Position numbers and translations under genes: made by a program. Shown piece by piece: positions 48,563-56,605 of a stretch of DNA of 64,000 nucleotides; within the stretch, counting starts at the first letter, position 1; each line of letters starts with the position of its first letter. The notes beneath the pieces were generated by a model. The model was not told the DNA's origin and searched no databases. It saw only the letters and a program-made list of their open reading frames with translations. The DNA comes from Streptomyces noursei (GTDB lineage Bacteria; Actinomycetota; Actinomycetes; Streptomycetales; Streptomycetaceae), in NCBI RefSeq assembly GCF_016917755.1, contig NZ_CP070326.1:248001-312000 (forward strand), in the 5' to 3' direction.

Positions 48563-50446
48563 TTATCGGGTCCTGAAGCGGCGGAAGAGGTTTCGGGCCA
48601 CGTACACGCCCGGGCCGCCGAAGCCGACGATGTCGACGCGTCCGTCATCGGTGATGTCGGTGAGGAAGCGGCGATGGCGGTCGACCCGCCAGCCGCCTGC
48701 GTCCTCGTTGTACCCAAAGCCGCGGCACACCAGTCGGGCCTGCTCGAACCGGCCGCCGCCGCGGCTGTGCGACACCCAGACTCCCTCGTCGCCGAAGCCG
48801 ACGATGTCCGGGTTACCGTCGCCGGTGACGTCGGCGAGGATGCGAAGGTGCTTCTTGCCCGTCCACCCCTGGGCGAGCCCGAAGTCGTTCAGGACGAGTT
48901 TCGAGGGTTCGAACGTGCCGTCGCCGCGCCCGCGTGAGACGACGACGCCCTGTGGGCCGAACCCGACGATGTCCAGTGCTCCGTCACTGCTGGTCTTGAC
49001 CAGGAACCGGGGGTGCTCCTCGACCGAGCTCCACCCCTGGGCGGCCCCGAAGTCGTCGAGGACGTGCACAGGGTCGGCGAACGTGCCGTGCTCGTCCTGG
49101 AGTGATACCCAGACGCCGTCGTCGTGGCAGCCGACGATGTCGAGCCTGCCGTCACCGGTGGTGTCGGCGAGGAAACGGGGATGCTTGTCGACAAGCCACC
49201 CGCCGGCCTCCTTGCCGTGTCCGAACGCCTTGAGGACCGGTTCGTTGGGGATCGGTGCGAACGTGCCTTTCTCGTCCTGGAGTGATACCCAGACGCCGTT
49301 GTCGTGGCAGCCGACGATGTCGAGCCTGCCGTCACCGGTGGTGTCGGCGAGGAAGCGGGGATGCTTGTCGGCGAGCCACCCGCCGGCCTCCTTGCCGTGT
49401 CCGAACGCCTTGAGGACCAGCTTGCCGCCCGCGGGCGTGAACGTCCCGCCCGCGTCCTGAGAGGACACCCGGACACCGTCGGCGGAGAGCACGACAATGT
49501 CGGGTTTGCCGTCGCCCGTGGTGTCCACGAAGGTCCACAGGTCCGCGGGACTCGCGGAGGACGCGGGCTGCAGGACGCGTTCGTCGTCGTCGAATGTCCC
49601 GTCGCCTCTGCCGGACGACGTCACAGCCCCCTTCGCGGGTTTGAGTCCTACGATGTCCTTTCGCCCTGTTCCCGTGGTGTCGGCGAGGAACCGGTCACCG
49701 ATTCCGGCCCACCAGCCCGGTTGCCCGCTGGGGGATGGGGTATTCCCTGCTCGAGCGAAGCCGAGAGCTTGGGGAAGGTTGGCCCCGTCGCTCTTCCATC
49801 CGCCGGCGTCCTGGTCGCTGCCGAACCGCTTGAGGACCAGCAGCATGTCGCTGAAGGAGGGCGTCGCGTCGGGTGTCGGCCGCAGCGCGGTCGAGCGGGC
49901 CAGCCGCCAGGACCGGCGGCCGTTCCAGTGGCTCAGTGGTGCCCAGCGCAGCACGAGGTCGCTGGTGCGCTCGGGCTCGGCCGTGACGAACCGCCAGCGC
50001 TGGCTCTTCGCGCGGTCGTCGTGCTCGCGCAGGACGATCCGGGTGTTGTCCTCTCCGGGGTCGGCGAGGTCGAGAACGGCACCGTCGGTCGCGCCCTTGA
50101 TGAAGTAGAGGCCCGCTTCGCCCTCCATGGGGACGATGCGCCACTGCTGGCTCTTCTTGCCTGCGGCGGCGTCCGACTGGCGGACGCCGCGGTCCGCGGC
50201 GGCAGGGTCGTCGAGCACCTTGCCGTTGGCCGCGTTGCGGATTACATATGCCTGGTCGGCTTGTGCTTGGCCGCCTTGCGCGGACTGCACAGGAGTGAGC
50301 TGCCACTGCTCCGGTTTCGGGCCGCCATCGGGGAAGTCGCGGACGACGAGCGTCCCGTCCGTGCTCGGCGCGGCTTTGGTGCCGAGGGTCTTCCCCGTGG
50401 CGGCGTTGACGATCTCCAGCTTCAGTTCTTCCGTGGGCACGGCCAT
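48563..50446 (-). CDS. Ricin-type lectin plus FG-GAP/VCBS repeat protein
   Basis: A 627-residue protein. Residues 1-165 form a beta-trefoil-like domain with QxW-type ends (EQWQLTPV, QQWRIVPM, QRWRFVTA). From about residue 215 there are seven to eight repeats of about 55-60 residues with the calcium-loop pattern FLADTTGDGRLDIVG and GVWVSLQDEKGTF, as in FG-GAP/VCBS propellers. No signal peptide is present although such proteins usually act outside cells. AGAGG precedes the ATG at 50446. It sits with a second trefoil-like gene and a candidate pore-forming toxin, so carbohydrate binding and cell targeting are the likely roles. Confidence 0.8.
   Translation of the reverse strand: MAVPTEELKLEIVNAATGKTLGTKAAPSTDGTLVVRDFPDGGPKPEQWQLTPVQSAQGGQAQADQAYVIRNAANGKVLDDPAAADRGVRQSDAAAGKKSQQWRIVPMEGEAGLYFIKGATDGAVLDLADPGEDNTRIVLREHDDRAKSQRWRFVTAEPERTSDLVLRWAPLSHWNGRRSWRLARSTALRPTPDATPSFSDMLLVLKRFGSDQDAGGWKSDGANLPQALGFARAGNTPSPSGQPGWWAGIGDRFLADTTGTGRKDIVGLKPAKGAVTSSGRGDGTFDDDERVLQPASSASPADLWTFVDTTGDGKPDIVVLSADGVRVSSQDAGGTFTPAGGKLVLKAFGHGKEAGGWLADKHPRFLADTTGDGRLDIVGCHDNGVWVSLQDEKGTFAPIPNEPVLKAFGHGKEAGGWLVDKHPRFLADTTGDGRLDIVGCHDDGVWVSLQDEHGTFADPVHVLDDFGAAQGWSSVEEHPRFLVKTSSDGALDIVGFGPQGVVVSRGRGDGTFEPSKLVLNDFGLAQGWTGKKHLRILADVTGDGNPDIVGFGDEGVWVSHSRGGGRFEQARLVCRGFGYNEDAGGWRVDRHRRFLTDITDDGRVDIVGFGGPGVYVARNLFRRFRTR
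49078..49419. repeat. Near-identical 180-bp tandem duplication inside the FG-GAP gene
   Basis: The segment from about 49078 to 49239 is repeated at 49258-49419 with only about ten differences (period 180 bases, 60 codons). Other FG-GAP units of the gene are far more diverged, so this unit was duplicated recently or is kept uniform by recombination. Confidence 0.85.
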
Positions 50447-50513
50447 CGTGGTGCCTCTTCCAGGCGGTTGGGGCGTTGGCTCGGGACGGTTGTGGTGCGG
50501 CGCTGGCCGCGGA

Positions 50514-51233
50514 TCACGTGAAGACGTGGTGGTACGGCACGTTCCACTCGCTGGGCAGCCGCGGATAGAACGTGTTGATGACCGTCCCGGTGAAGTCACC
50601 GCCCCAGTTGTAGGTGAGACGCACCTCGCTGTCGGCCGCCACCGCGTAATCCTTGAACCCGAGGATGGCGTCGGGGTGGGTGATCGGCACGAACGTGATC
50701 CCGCCCCACGGCGTCACCGTGACGACCCAGAGCTGGGTGTCCTCGAACGCACCGTTCTTCCCGCGCCACTTGTCGCCCACCTTGTCGGGTAGGCCGATCT
50801 GGACGGTGTCGGCGGAGCTCTGGGGGGCGTCCTGGTGGACGGTGATGCGCCTGCGCTGCGGCTTCGGCGCTCCGTCGTCACCGCGCCCGGAGTCGGCTCC
50901 GCCCGTGCCGGCGGGTTTGGGCGACACCTGGCCCGCGGCGCTCTCGATGAAGTACAGCGGTCGCTGTCCGAAGAAGCCGCCGGGGGTGATGTACCAGAGG
51001 TGGCCTTGCGCCTCCTTGGTGGCCGGGTCGAGCGCAGTGGCCAGCTTGGCCCCCTTGTCGTGGCTGTCCGCCTTCAGCTCGGCCGGCCGCAGGTAGCCGC
51101 CGTTGAAGGCGTGGACGAGCATGACCGGCCGATTCTCGACCAGCGCTGCCACGATTGCGTTGTCATAGCTGTTCACCGCCACCGGGCCGCCGACCACCAA
51201 ATTCGACATTGTGGTGCGTTCTTGGGTGTACAT
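50514..51233 (-). CDS. Uncharacterised trefoil-like protein of the toxin-like locus
   Basis: A 239-residue protein starting MYTQERTTMSNLVVGGPVAV. It contains aromatic-rich strands (HLWYITPGGFFGQRPLYFIE, TQLWVVTVTPWGG) and a central linker rich in Gly, Asp and Ser. The pattern of Trp/Tyr strands suggests a lectin-like beta fold, but no family can be named with certainty. No signal peptide. GAGG lies upstream of the ATG at 51233. It is co-directional with, and 67 bases upstream of, the ricin/FG-GAP gene, so both are one operon. Confidence 0.65.
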   Translation of the reverse strand: MYTQERTTMSNLVVGGPVAVNSYDNAIVAALVENRPVMLVHAFNGGYLRPAELKADSHDKGAKLATALDPATKEAQGHLWYITPGGFFGQRPLYFIESAAGQVSPKPAGTGGADSGRGDDGAPKPQRRRITVHQDAPQSSADTVQIGLPDKVGDKWRGKNGAFEDTQLWVVTVTPWGGITFVPITHPDAILGFKDYAVAADSEVRLTYNWGGDFTGTVINTFYPRLPSEWNVPYHHVFT

Positions 51234-51651
51234 CGCGGAAACCTCACCTGTTCTGAATGTGGAGGACAACGCGTCGGGCACTCAGTGCACTGGCCCATCA
51301 CGCGGCATTACCGCAAGCCTGACCACTTTCGTTCGAAAGAAATTCGAAAACGAATGGGAGGTCGGTGCAAATACCCTCGCCCACGGCAACGACCGAGGCC
51401 ACAACGCCCGCAGGCGGGACTAGCGAAAAGTCATCGAGCGAGTGACCGACCGCGCTTCAACGTGCCGCAGTCTTCCGCAAGTTGGGAGCAGGGGCAACGG
51501 ACAGTGACCTTAATCAGCCAATGGCAGCGTGATGCACGGAGGCGCCTTTCCGGGCAATGTTGCTCGTGATAACTTCGCTTGCCGGAACGTGCGCTCTGCA
51601 TTTTTCCACTTCACCGATCGCGGTTCGACCAAAATCAGTCGAGGACGGGGA
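51234..51651. other. Divergent control region of the toxin-like locus
   Basis: This 418-base gap separates the trefoil-like gene from the candidate pore former. It is AT-richer than the coding DNA around it and contains tandem palindromes at 51326-51355. No gene was recognised in it. Confidence 0.5.
51326..51355. promoter_or_regulatory. Tandem small palindromes in a divergent promoter region
   Basis: CTTTCGTTCGAAAG (51326-51339) and ATTCGAAAACGAAT (51342-51355) are two adjacent inverted repeats sharing the TTCGAAA core. They are good candidates for a regulator site controlling both halves of the toxin-like locus. Confidence 0.45.
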
Positions 51652-52725
51652 ATGCCTTCCATCGCATACAACCTGGAACATGCCAAGCGCCAACCGCTGA
51701 CGAAGAAGAACCTGCGGGAACTCGACATCGAGCAGAATTGGCAGTCCATCCTGGACCACCCCAACCTGGTCTACGTCGACGACAACGGTGTACGACACAA
51801 GCCCGTCGGGTTCTCCGTGAACAAGTCGAGCTTCGGCGCCTTCCCCGGGACCGCGTCCCAGCTGGGCTGGCTCGCCTACATGAACCTCGGGGAACCGCTG
51901 ATCGAGGAGCGGGGCAACATCAGCCAGCCCCCGCCCGACATGTTCTCCACGCGCACCTACGCCAACCGCAGCAAGGACTCCACGATGACCTTCACCGACT
52001 CGGTTGATTTCACCGTGTCGAACGCGGTCACGTGGTCGCTCCAGGGACAGACCCAGCTCACCTTCGGCGGCAGCGTCAGCGCGCAGCTCCAGCTGCAGCT
52101 GCAGACCCAGCTCAAGATGGACCTCCAGAAGCAGCTTCAGAACGAGGTGGCGAGCAAGAACACGAACACGGTGACCAACAAGAACAGCCCCAACAGCACC
52201 GGGGTGGACAACGCCAACGCCACCGAGGCGAGCGTGAGGAGCGCGGCGACGAACTCTGTGACGGACTCGGTGGCGTTCACGACCCAGGGCACCGCCACCG
52301 GCACCGCGACGCTCAACGCGCAGTTGATGCTGGGCATCACGGCCTCCGTCGGCGGCACCCTGACCACCAGCTGGGACTCGAAATCGCAGATCTCCGGCGA
52401 TGTCCCGCCGGACTCCCGCGTGCAGACCATCGTCACGCAGCGGCGCGCCCGCAAGCAGTACTCCTACGAGATCCCGGTGACCTTCTCCGGGTTGATCGCG
52501 GTGAAGTACGACGTGCCGGTGGCGGTCCTGTCTCCTCCCCAGTCCGGGGACTACCCCGGCCTCGACCAGGTGGTCGCCCGCGATATCGGCGACCTCGATC
52601 TGGCCGGCGGCGGCTTCCGCATGAAGGGACTGGCCGAGGTCGTCTCCGCCCTGGAGGTCCACCACACGATGTTCGACGGCGAGAGCCTGACCGACAGCGA
52701 ACGAGCGCTATACAAGAAGCCTTGA
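51652..52725 (+). CDS. Candidate aerolysin/ETX-MTX2-like pore-forming protein
   Basis: A 357-residue protein without signal peptide. The middle (about 100-235) is long alternating polar/hydrophobic sequence rich in Ser, Thr, Asn and Gln (TMTFTDSVDFTVSNAVTWSL, ATGTATLNAQLMLGITASVG), including a QLQLQLQTQLKMDLQKQLQ stretch. This is followed by VPPDSRVQTIVTQRRARKQY and IPVTFSGLIAVKYD. The order, a Ser/Thr-rich pre-stem then a PP-containing strand then paired long strands, is that of aerolysin-fold toxins. This is a fold-level judgement from pattern only. GAGGACGGGG precedes the ATG. It is divergent from two lectin-like genes. Confidence 0.55.
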   Translation: MPSIAYNLEHAKRQPLTKKNLRELDIEQNWQSILDHPNLVYVDDNGVRHKPVGFSVNKSSFGAFPGTASQLGWLAYMNLGEPLIEERGNISQPPPDMFSTRTYANRSKDSTMTFTDSVDFTVSNAVTWSLQGQTQLTFGGSVSAQLQLQLQTQLKMDLQKQLQNEVASKNTNTVTNKNSPNSTGVDNANATEASVRSAATNSVTDSVAFTTQGTATGTATLNAQLMLGITASVGGTLTTSWDSKSQISGDVPPDSRVQTIVTQRRARKQYSYEIPVTFSGLIAVKYDVPVAVLSPPQSGDYPGLDQVVARDIGDLDLAGGGFRMKGLAEVVSALEVHHTMFDGESLTDSERALYKKP

Positions 52726-52768
52726 CCGGCGGGCGGCGCCGCCACGACGACGACCAGGGGTGACGACC

Positions 52769-53260
52769 ATGGTGTTCGACAACATCTTCGGCTTCGCGGG
52801 CAAGAGCGCGGGGCTCTTCTCAGTGACCACCGACAGCGACAAGCCGCAGCCGGGTGCAGGCGTCGACTTCGAGGACGCCGACGACGACACCTACGACGAC
52901 ACGAGCACGAGCCTGTTCAACAGCGCCATCCACGGCGCTTCCTCCCGTGCCAAGGTCGTGCAAGAGCAGTCGCCCGAAGCTCGGGCCGTCCTGGGCTTCC
53001 TCGGCTCCTTCATCCAGACCACCCAGGCGTCGGCCGTTGCACAGGCCAAGTACGCCGGCACTCCCAGCTCGGTGTCCACAGCGGCGGCCGACCGCATGAA
53101 TGCGTCGAGTCCGACGGTGAAGGAGGACCCCGGCCTTCAGAAGGACGAGGACCTGGAGAACAAGCTGAAGCGGAGCGATTGCGCCAAGGCCCCCGAAGCG
53201 CCCAAGCCAACCGAAGCACCCAAGCCAACCGCCGGGAAACCGTCCAGGTACGACCGGTAG
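52769..53260 (+). CDS. Uncharacterised companion of the pore-former candidate
   Basis: A 163-residue protein starting MVFDNIFGFAGKSAGLFSVT, with an acidic stretch (DFEDADDDTYDDTSTS), a helical middle and a Pro-rich tail with repeated EAPKPT units. It follows the candidate pore former by 43 bases with AGGGG upstream of the ATG. A GTG nine bases earlier is the alternative start. No family was recognised. It may be a chaperone or immunity partner, but nothing in the sequence proves this. Confidence 0.6.
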   Translation: MVFDNIFGFAGKSAGLFSVTTDSDKPQPGAGVDFEDADDDTYDDTSTSLFNSAIHGASSRAKVVQEQSPEARAVLGFLGSFIQTTQASAVAQAKYAGTPSSVSTAAADRMNASSPTVKEDPGLQKDEDLENKLKRSDCAKAPEAPKPTEAPKPTAGKPSRYDR

Positions 53261-53675
53261 TGTCCGGGTCCTGGAATCGACTTCCCCAGGGACCACCAGC
53301 AGCGGGACCTGATCCCGGTGGGCTCCGTGACCGGCACCCCGAGGGTGTACGAGGGGTCAGAGGCGGCCTTGCCCCTGACCCCTCGGAGTCACAGTCACAA
53401 GGGCATCGGGGCGGCAGGCCGCTTGAGAACCACGGCAGCTTCAGGAGAACGGCGGCAGCATCCTCCTGCGGGATTTCCTGTGGCCCAGGGCGCTGGGCAT
53501 CTTTGCCCAGCCTCCCGTCGAAGCGCGCCGGGCGCTCGGCCACGCTGCGGACGAGCTCGATTCCGTCGGACGAACGTAGTGACTCCGGCAGGCATGTCAC
53601 ATCAGGGTGAGACAGGGCCATCGTGCGCTTCCGCCGCTTGAACTGGCGTTTCAACAGGGAGCGTTGCATGATCAC
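53010..53675 (-). CDS. Doubtful reading frame ending the minus-strand operon
   Basis: A frame starting with GTG at 53675, which overlaps the preceding stop as GTGA (a further ATG lies at 53669). The first 85 or so residues (KRTMALSHPDVTCLPESLRS, ELVRSVAERPARFDGRLG) look coding. The last 250 bases run antisense through the convergent companion gene and look like a shadow, so the true end may be lost by frameshift. No family was recognised. Confidence 0.25.
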   Translation of the reverse strand: MIMQRSLLKRQFKRRKRTMALSHPDVTCLPESLRSSDGIELVRSVAERPARFDGRLGKDAQRPGPQEIPQEDAAAVLLKLPWFSSGLPPRCPCDCDSEGSGARPPLTPRTPSGCRSRSPPGSGPAAGGPWGSRFQDPDTTGRTWTVSRRLAWVLRLAWALRGPWRNRSASACSPGPRPSEGRGPPSPSDSTHSCGRPPLWTPSWECRRTWPVQRPTPGWSG

Positions 53676-53818
53676 CCGCCGTTGTTCAGCTGGACACCAT
53701 CGACGGCAAACGCGGCCAACACCCCGAGGCTGCGCCCCGATCGGTCAAGTGGCACGTACGTGACCCGCTGGGCATCGCATGCCTCGGCCGGAGTGTCCAC
53801 CCTCCAGTTCGCATTCAT
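53672..53818 (-). CDS. 48-residue peptide coupled to the kinase-like gene
   Basis: A 48-residue frame starting MNANWRVDTPAEACDAQRVT and ending AVDGVQLNNGG. Its ATG overlaps the stop of the kinase-like gene (TGATG). It has one Cys and no clear domain. It may be a small regulatory protein, a peptide substrate or a vestige. The tight coupling is the main reason to call it. Confidence 0.45.
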   Translation of the reverse strand: MNANWRVDTPAEACDAQRVTYVPLDRSGRSLGVLAAFAVDGVQLNNGG

Positions 53819-55104
53819 CAGACCATCGGCGCCGCAGCGGCGCTCCCGTACCTCTCCGGGGCCACCGTCCGTCTCGTCTCGGCGAGGGCCCGCTGCCACA
53901 GAGAACAGGGCGGTTCCCCGTCGGCGAGGGCGTCGGAGAAGTGGTCCAGCAGTGTGCAGACTGCGTCGATCCGGGTAACTGTCGTCATGCACCGGCCAGG
54001 GAGGGGAAAGCCCTCTGGAGCCGTGAGGCTGGTGCTGAGTGTGTTGACGGTGTCGGCCAGCCACAGGACGAGCAGGCGGCGCAGCCACTCCTGAGCGGCT
54101 GCGGCAGATTCACGTGGCATGGACGTTTCGACGTGGGCCGCGACGCCGTCCAGGATGTGGTCGGGGCTCTCTGTACCGTCCGCCCTGCCCTCCAGAACCA
54201 GTCCTGCTACCAGGCGCAGCACTGTACGGGAGACGACTTTCGCCAAGTCCGCACCCGGGAGGGAGTGGGACAGACTCGGATCGATGAAGGTCGGCGGCGA
54301 CTCCGGGCCGTCCGCGAACAGGACGTGTTCCGGTTCGAGGTCCCCGTAGCACCACGCCCGTCGACCCGCGGCACCCGGCCTGAGCTGGGCGTGCAGTCGC
54401 GCAACGATGGGTGCCAGGTGGTGGGCGTGGCCCGTCCTCATCAAGTAGTAGGACCCGCTGATGCCGTTGAACTTCCGCAAGAAGGTGGCGGTGATGGATT
54501 GCTCGGCGATGGCCGCACCGTGGAGTCGGCCCCCCAGGGCGGGAGAGCGCAGGCATCGGAGTTCTCGTGCCGTCGCAGCGAGTAGATCGGCGGTGTGCCG
54601 CGGGTGACGTTCGATGGCCTCGCTGAGCGTCGGGCCCGGCGCCGGGATGGTGAACAGCACTCCCCCGGTGGAACCGGCCACGCCGGCGACCCGTAGGCCA
54701 AGTCCCGATAAGGCGGACAGCTGGCGCGCCTCCCGGTCCAGCAGCTCGCCGGGCCGGGACAGGTAGTCGGCCTGCTCGGCACGCAGACGCGTCAGGTCTC
54801 CCCCGGCGCCGAGCAGTACGGCAGGCATCGACATTCCAAGCAGCGATGCCTTCGCGAACAACGGTCGGCCCGCTACGTCCACGCGTCGCACGAAACTGAA
54901 CTCGCTCGGCACCACCGCCCCCAGGCGCACGGGACGTTGTGGCCACAATGTGTCGGCCGCGTTCAGGATCTGCCTGTCCAGGAGGTCACGGACCTCGGCT
55001 GCTGCGGGACGCGTCAACCGTTGATCCCCGCGTCGGTGCCAGGCGGCGTCTGTCGGGCGGCCCTGCATGGTCCTCGTCGCGCCGACGATGCGCGAGGCCG
55101 TCAC
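53818..55104 (-). CDS. APH-fold phosphotransferase-like protein
   Basis: A 428-residue protein with a kinase-like lobe (FSFVRRVDVAGRPLFAKASL, Lys about 83), the catalytic loop AWCYGDLEPEHVLFADG with Asp, and FIDPSLSHSL in place of the usual metal-binding DxD. These are features of aminoglycoside phosphotransferase and fructosamine kinase relatives. The start is placed at GTG 55104, which overlaps the MmgE/PrpD stop as GTGA; an ATG at 55161 would overlap that gene by 61 bases. It may phosphorylate a small-molecule hydroxyl, either for self-protection or as a pathway step. Confidence 0.7.
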   Translation of the reverse strand: MTASRIVGATRTMQGRPTDAAWHRRGDQRLTRPAAAEVRDLLDRQILNAADTLWPQRPVRLGAVVPSEFSFVRRVDVAGRPLFAKASLLGMSMPAVLLGAGGDLTRLRAEQADYLSRPGELLDREARQLSALSGLGLRVAGVAGSTGGVLFTIPAPGPTLSEAIERHPRHTADLLAATARELRCLRSPALGGRLHGAAIAEQSITATFLRKFNGISGSYYLMRTGHAHHLAPIVARLHAQLRPGAAGRRAWCYGDLEPEHVLFADGPESPPTFIDPSLSHSLPGADLAKVVSRTVLRLVAGLVLEGRADGTESPDHILDGVAAHVETSMPRESAAAAQEWLRRLLVLWLADTVNTLSTSLTAPEGFPLPGRCMTTVTRIDAVCTLLDHFSDALADGEPPCSLWQRALAETRRTVAPERYGSAAAAPMV

Positions 55105-56543
55105 GAGCGGCCCCGGCCCGCCGCCGGCGAGCCCACACGGCCTTGTGCAGTCGGCTGGCACACCTCCAGCACACGGGTGGCATCCCGTACGTCCGCGAAC
55201 TCGGCGAACCTCTCCAGTACTGAGACCACGCGCGAGACGTCAGCCTGCCCAACGACGCGCCCAACGCACTCGCTGAACTTCTCCCAGAGGTTCGGTGGGT
55301 GGAGAACCTCCGTTGGGTCCACAGGGCTGTCCTCGGCCATCTGGCGAAGGGCGCCGCCGGTGACGGTGAACACCGTCACTTCTGCCGGTACGCGCACGTC
55401 GCCGGACCACGACGCCGCCGCCACGCTGACTCTTGTCCGGTTCATCAACTGTCGTATCCGCGAACTCAGATACGCCTCGTCTTCGAAATGCGCTGAGCCG
55501 ATCCCACCCTCCAGGAGAGCACGAGCCACTACGTACTGAAGACTGAACTTCCCAGCCAGAGGCTCCGGTAGGACGGGCCGGTCGGTGTGCGGCAGACACC
55601 GGCGGTCCACGACGATGTCGATCCGTTCCACGTCCTCGGGTGTGAAACGCCGCTTCCGATGCAGCGCGATTGCCGCCTCGAGAGCGGAGTGGGTGCTGCC
55701 ACAACACTCGTGTTCCTTGACGGTGTTGGAGCAACGGTTGATCTCCAGGGTGGAGTCGCCGGCGCCGGGGACAGCTGCCGCGAGTTCGTAGCGCCCCGGG
55801 CCGCTGTACAGGTCCAGGAAACCACGTGGCTCCTCCAGAGCACGCGGGTTGGCAGTGAATCCCTGCGCGGCGAGGCGAGCGGCGAAGAGGCCCTCGCGTA
55901 CGGCACGACCGACGTGCAGGGGTTTGACCATTGTCCCGATGTTGGCCTGGAGCCCGGCGGCTGACGAGGTAGCGATGGCCAGGGCTGTCGCGCACCGCTG
56001 GGGGGGTAGTCCAAGCAAACGTGCTCCGGTGGCCGCCGCGCCGAGCACGCCGAGGGTGGGGGTGGAGTGCCAACCATTGTCCCAATGGCTGGTGCCGACG
56101 GCTCGGGAGATCCGGATGACGGCCTCGTAACCGGCCGCATACGCCTCGGCCACCTGCCCGGCCGAGGAGCCTCGCTCTTCCGCGAGGGCAAGTGCGGCAG
56201 GGATGAGCACGGCGGAGGGGTGGCCGCCCATGATCGCGTTCGTGTCGTCGTAGTCCAGTGCGTGCGCGGACACTCCGTTGAGCAGCCCGGCGTCGAGCGC
56301 ACTGACGCGGTCGGCCGTGCCCAGGACGAGGCTTTGGCCCGGGCTCAGGGGCCCGGCGGCGGCTCGTGTCAGCCGGGACCCCTCGGCAGCGGAGCCGGCG
56401 TACGCCACGCCCACCGTGTCGACCAGCGCGGTGTGAAACACCGCATGCCCATGGTGTGTCAGGTCCTGGTGGCGCACACCCGCGATCCGCGCGCCCAGGA
56501 GCTCCAGTACGCTCGCCGAGCCACTCCCGGAGTGGTCAATCAT
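55101..56543 (-). CDS. MmgE/PrpD family protein
   Basis: A 480-residue member of the MmgE/PrpD fold, which includes 2-methylcitrate dehydratase, cis-aconitate decarboxylase and iminodisuccinate epimerase. Typical segments are GVSAHALDYDDTNAIMGGHP (conserved near the active site), GVLGAAATGARLLGL, ANIGTMVKPLHVGRAVREGL and EHECCGSTHSALEAAIAL. It has no propionate genes nearby (no citrate synthase or lyase), so methylcitrate metabolism is unlikely. A dehydratase, decarboxylase or epimerase step on an acid made by the Rieske enzyme is plausible. The ATG at 56543 has AGAAGGGA upstream. Confidence 0.83.
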   Translation of the reverse strand: MIDHSGSGSASVLELLGARIAGVRHQDLTHHGHAVFHTALVDTVGVAYAGSAAEGSRLTRAAAGPLSPGQSLVLGTADRVSALDAGLLNGVSAHALDYDDTNAIMGGHPSAVLIPAALALAEERGSSAGQVAEAYAAGYEAVIRISRAVGTSHWDNGWHSTPTLGVLGAAATGARLLGLPPQRCATALAIATSSAAGLQANIGTMVKPLHVGRAVREGLFAARLAAQGFTANPRALEEPRGFLDLYSGPGRYELAAAVPGAGDSTLEINRCSNTVKEHECCGSTHSALEAAIALHRKRRFTPEDVERIDIVVDRRCLPHTDRPVLPEPLAGKFSLQYVVARALLEGGIGSAHFEDEAYLSSRIRQLMNRTRVSVAAASWSGDVRVPAEVTVFTVTGGALRQMAEDSPVDPTEVLHPPNLWEKFSECVGRVVGQADVSRVVSVLERFAEFADVRDATRVLEVCQPTAQGRVGSPAAGRGRS

Positions 56544-56605
56544 CGTGGTGATCGTCCCTTCTGGTGGGCGCAGTGCCGGGGCCGGTGATCGGCGCACCAG
56601 CGGTG

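Noticed and set aside
55101..56543. Propionate (methylcitrate) metabolism
   Set aside because: The MmgE/PrpD gene stands without methylcitrate synthase or lyase and lies in an oxygenase operon.
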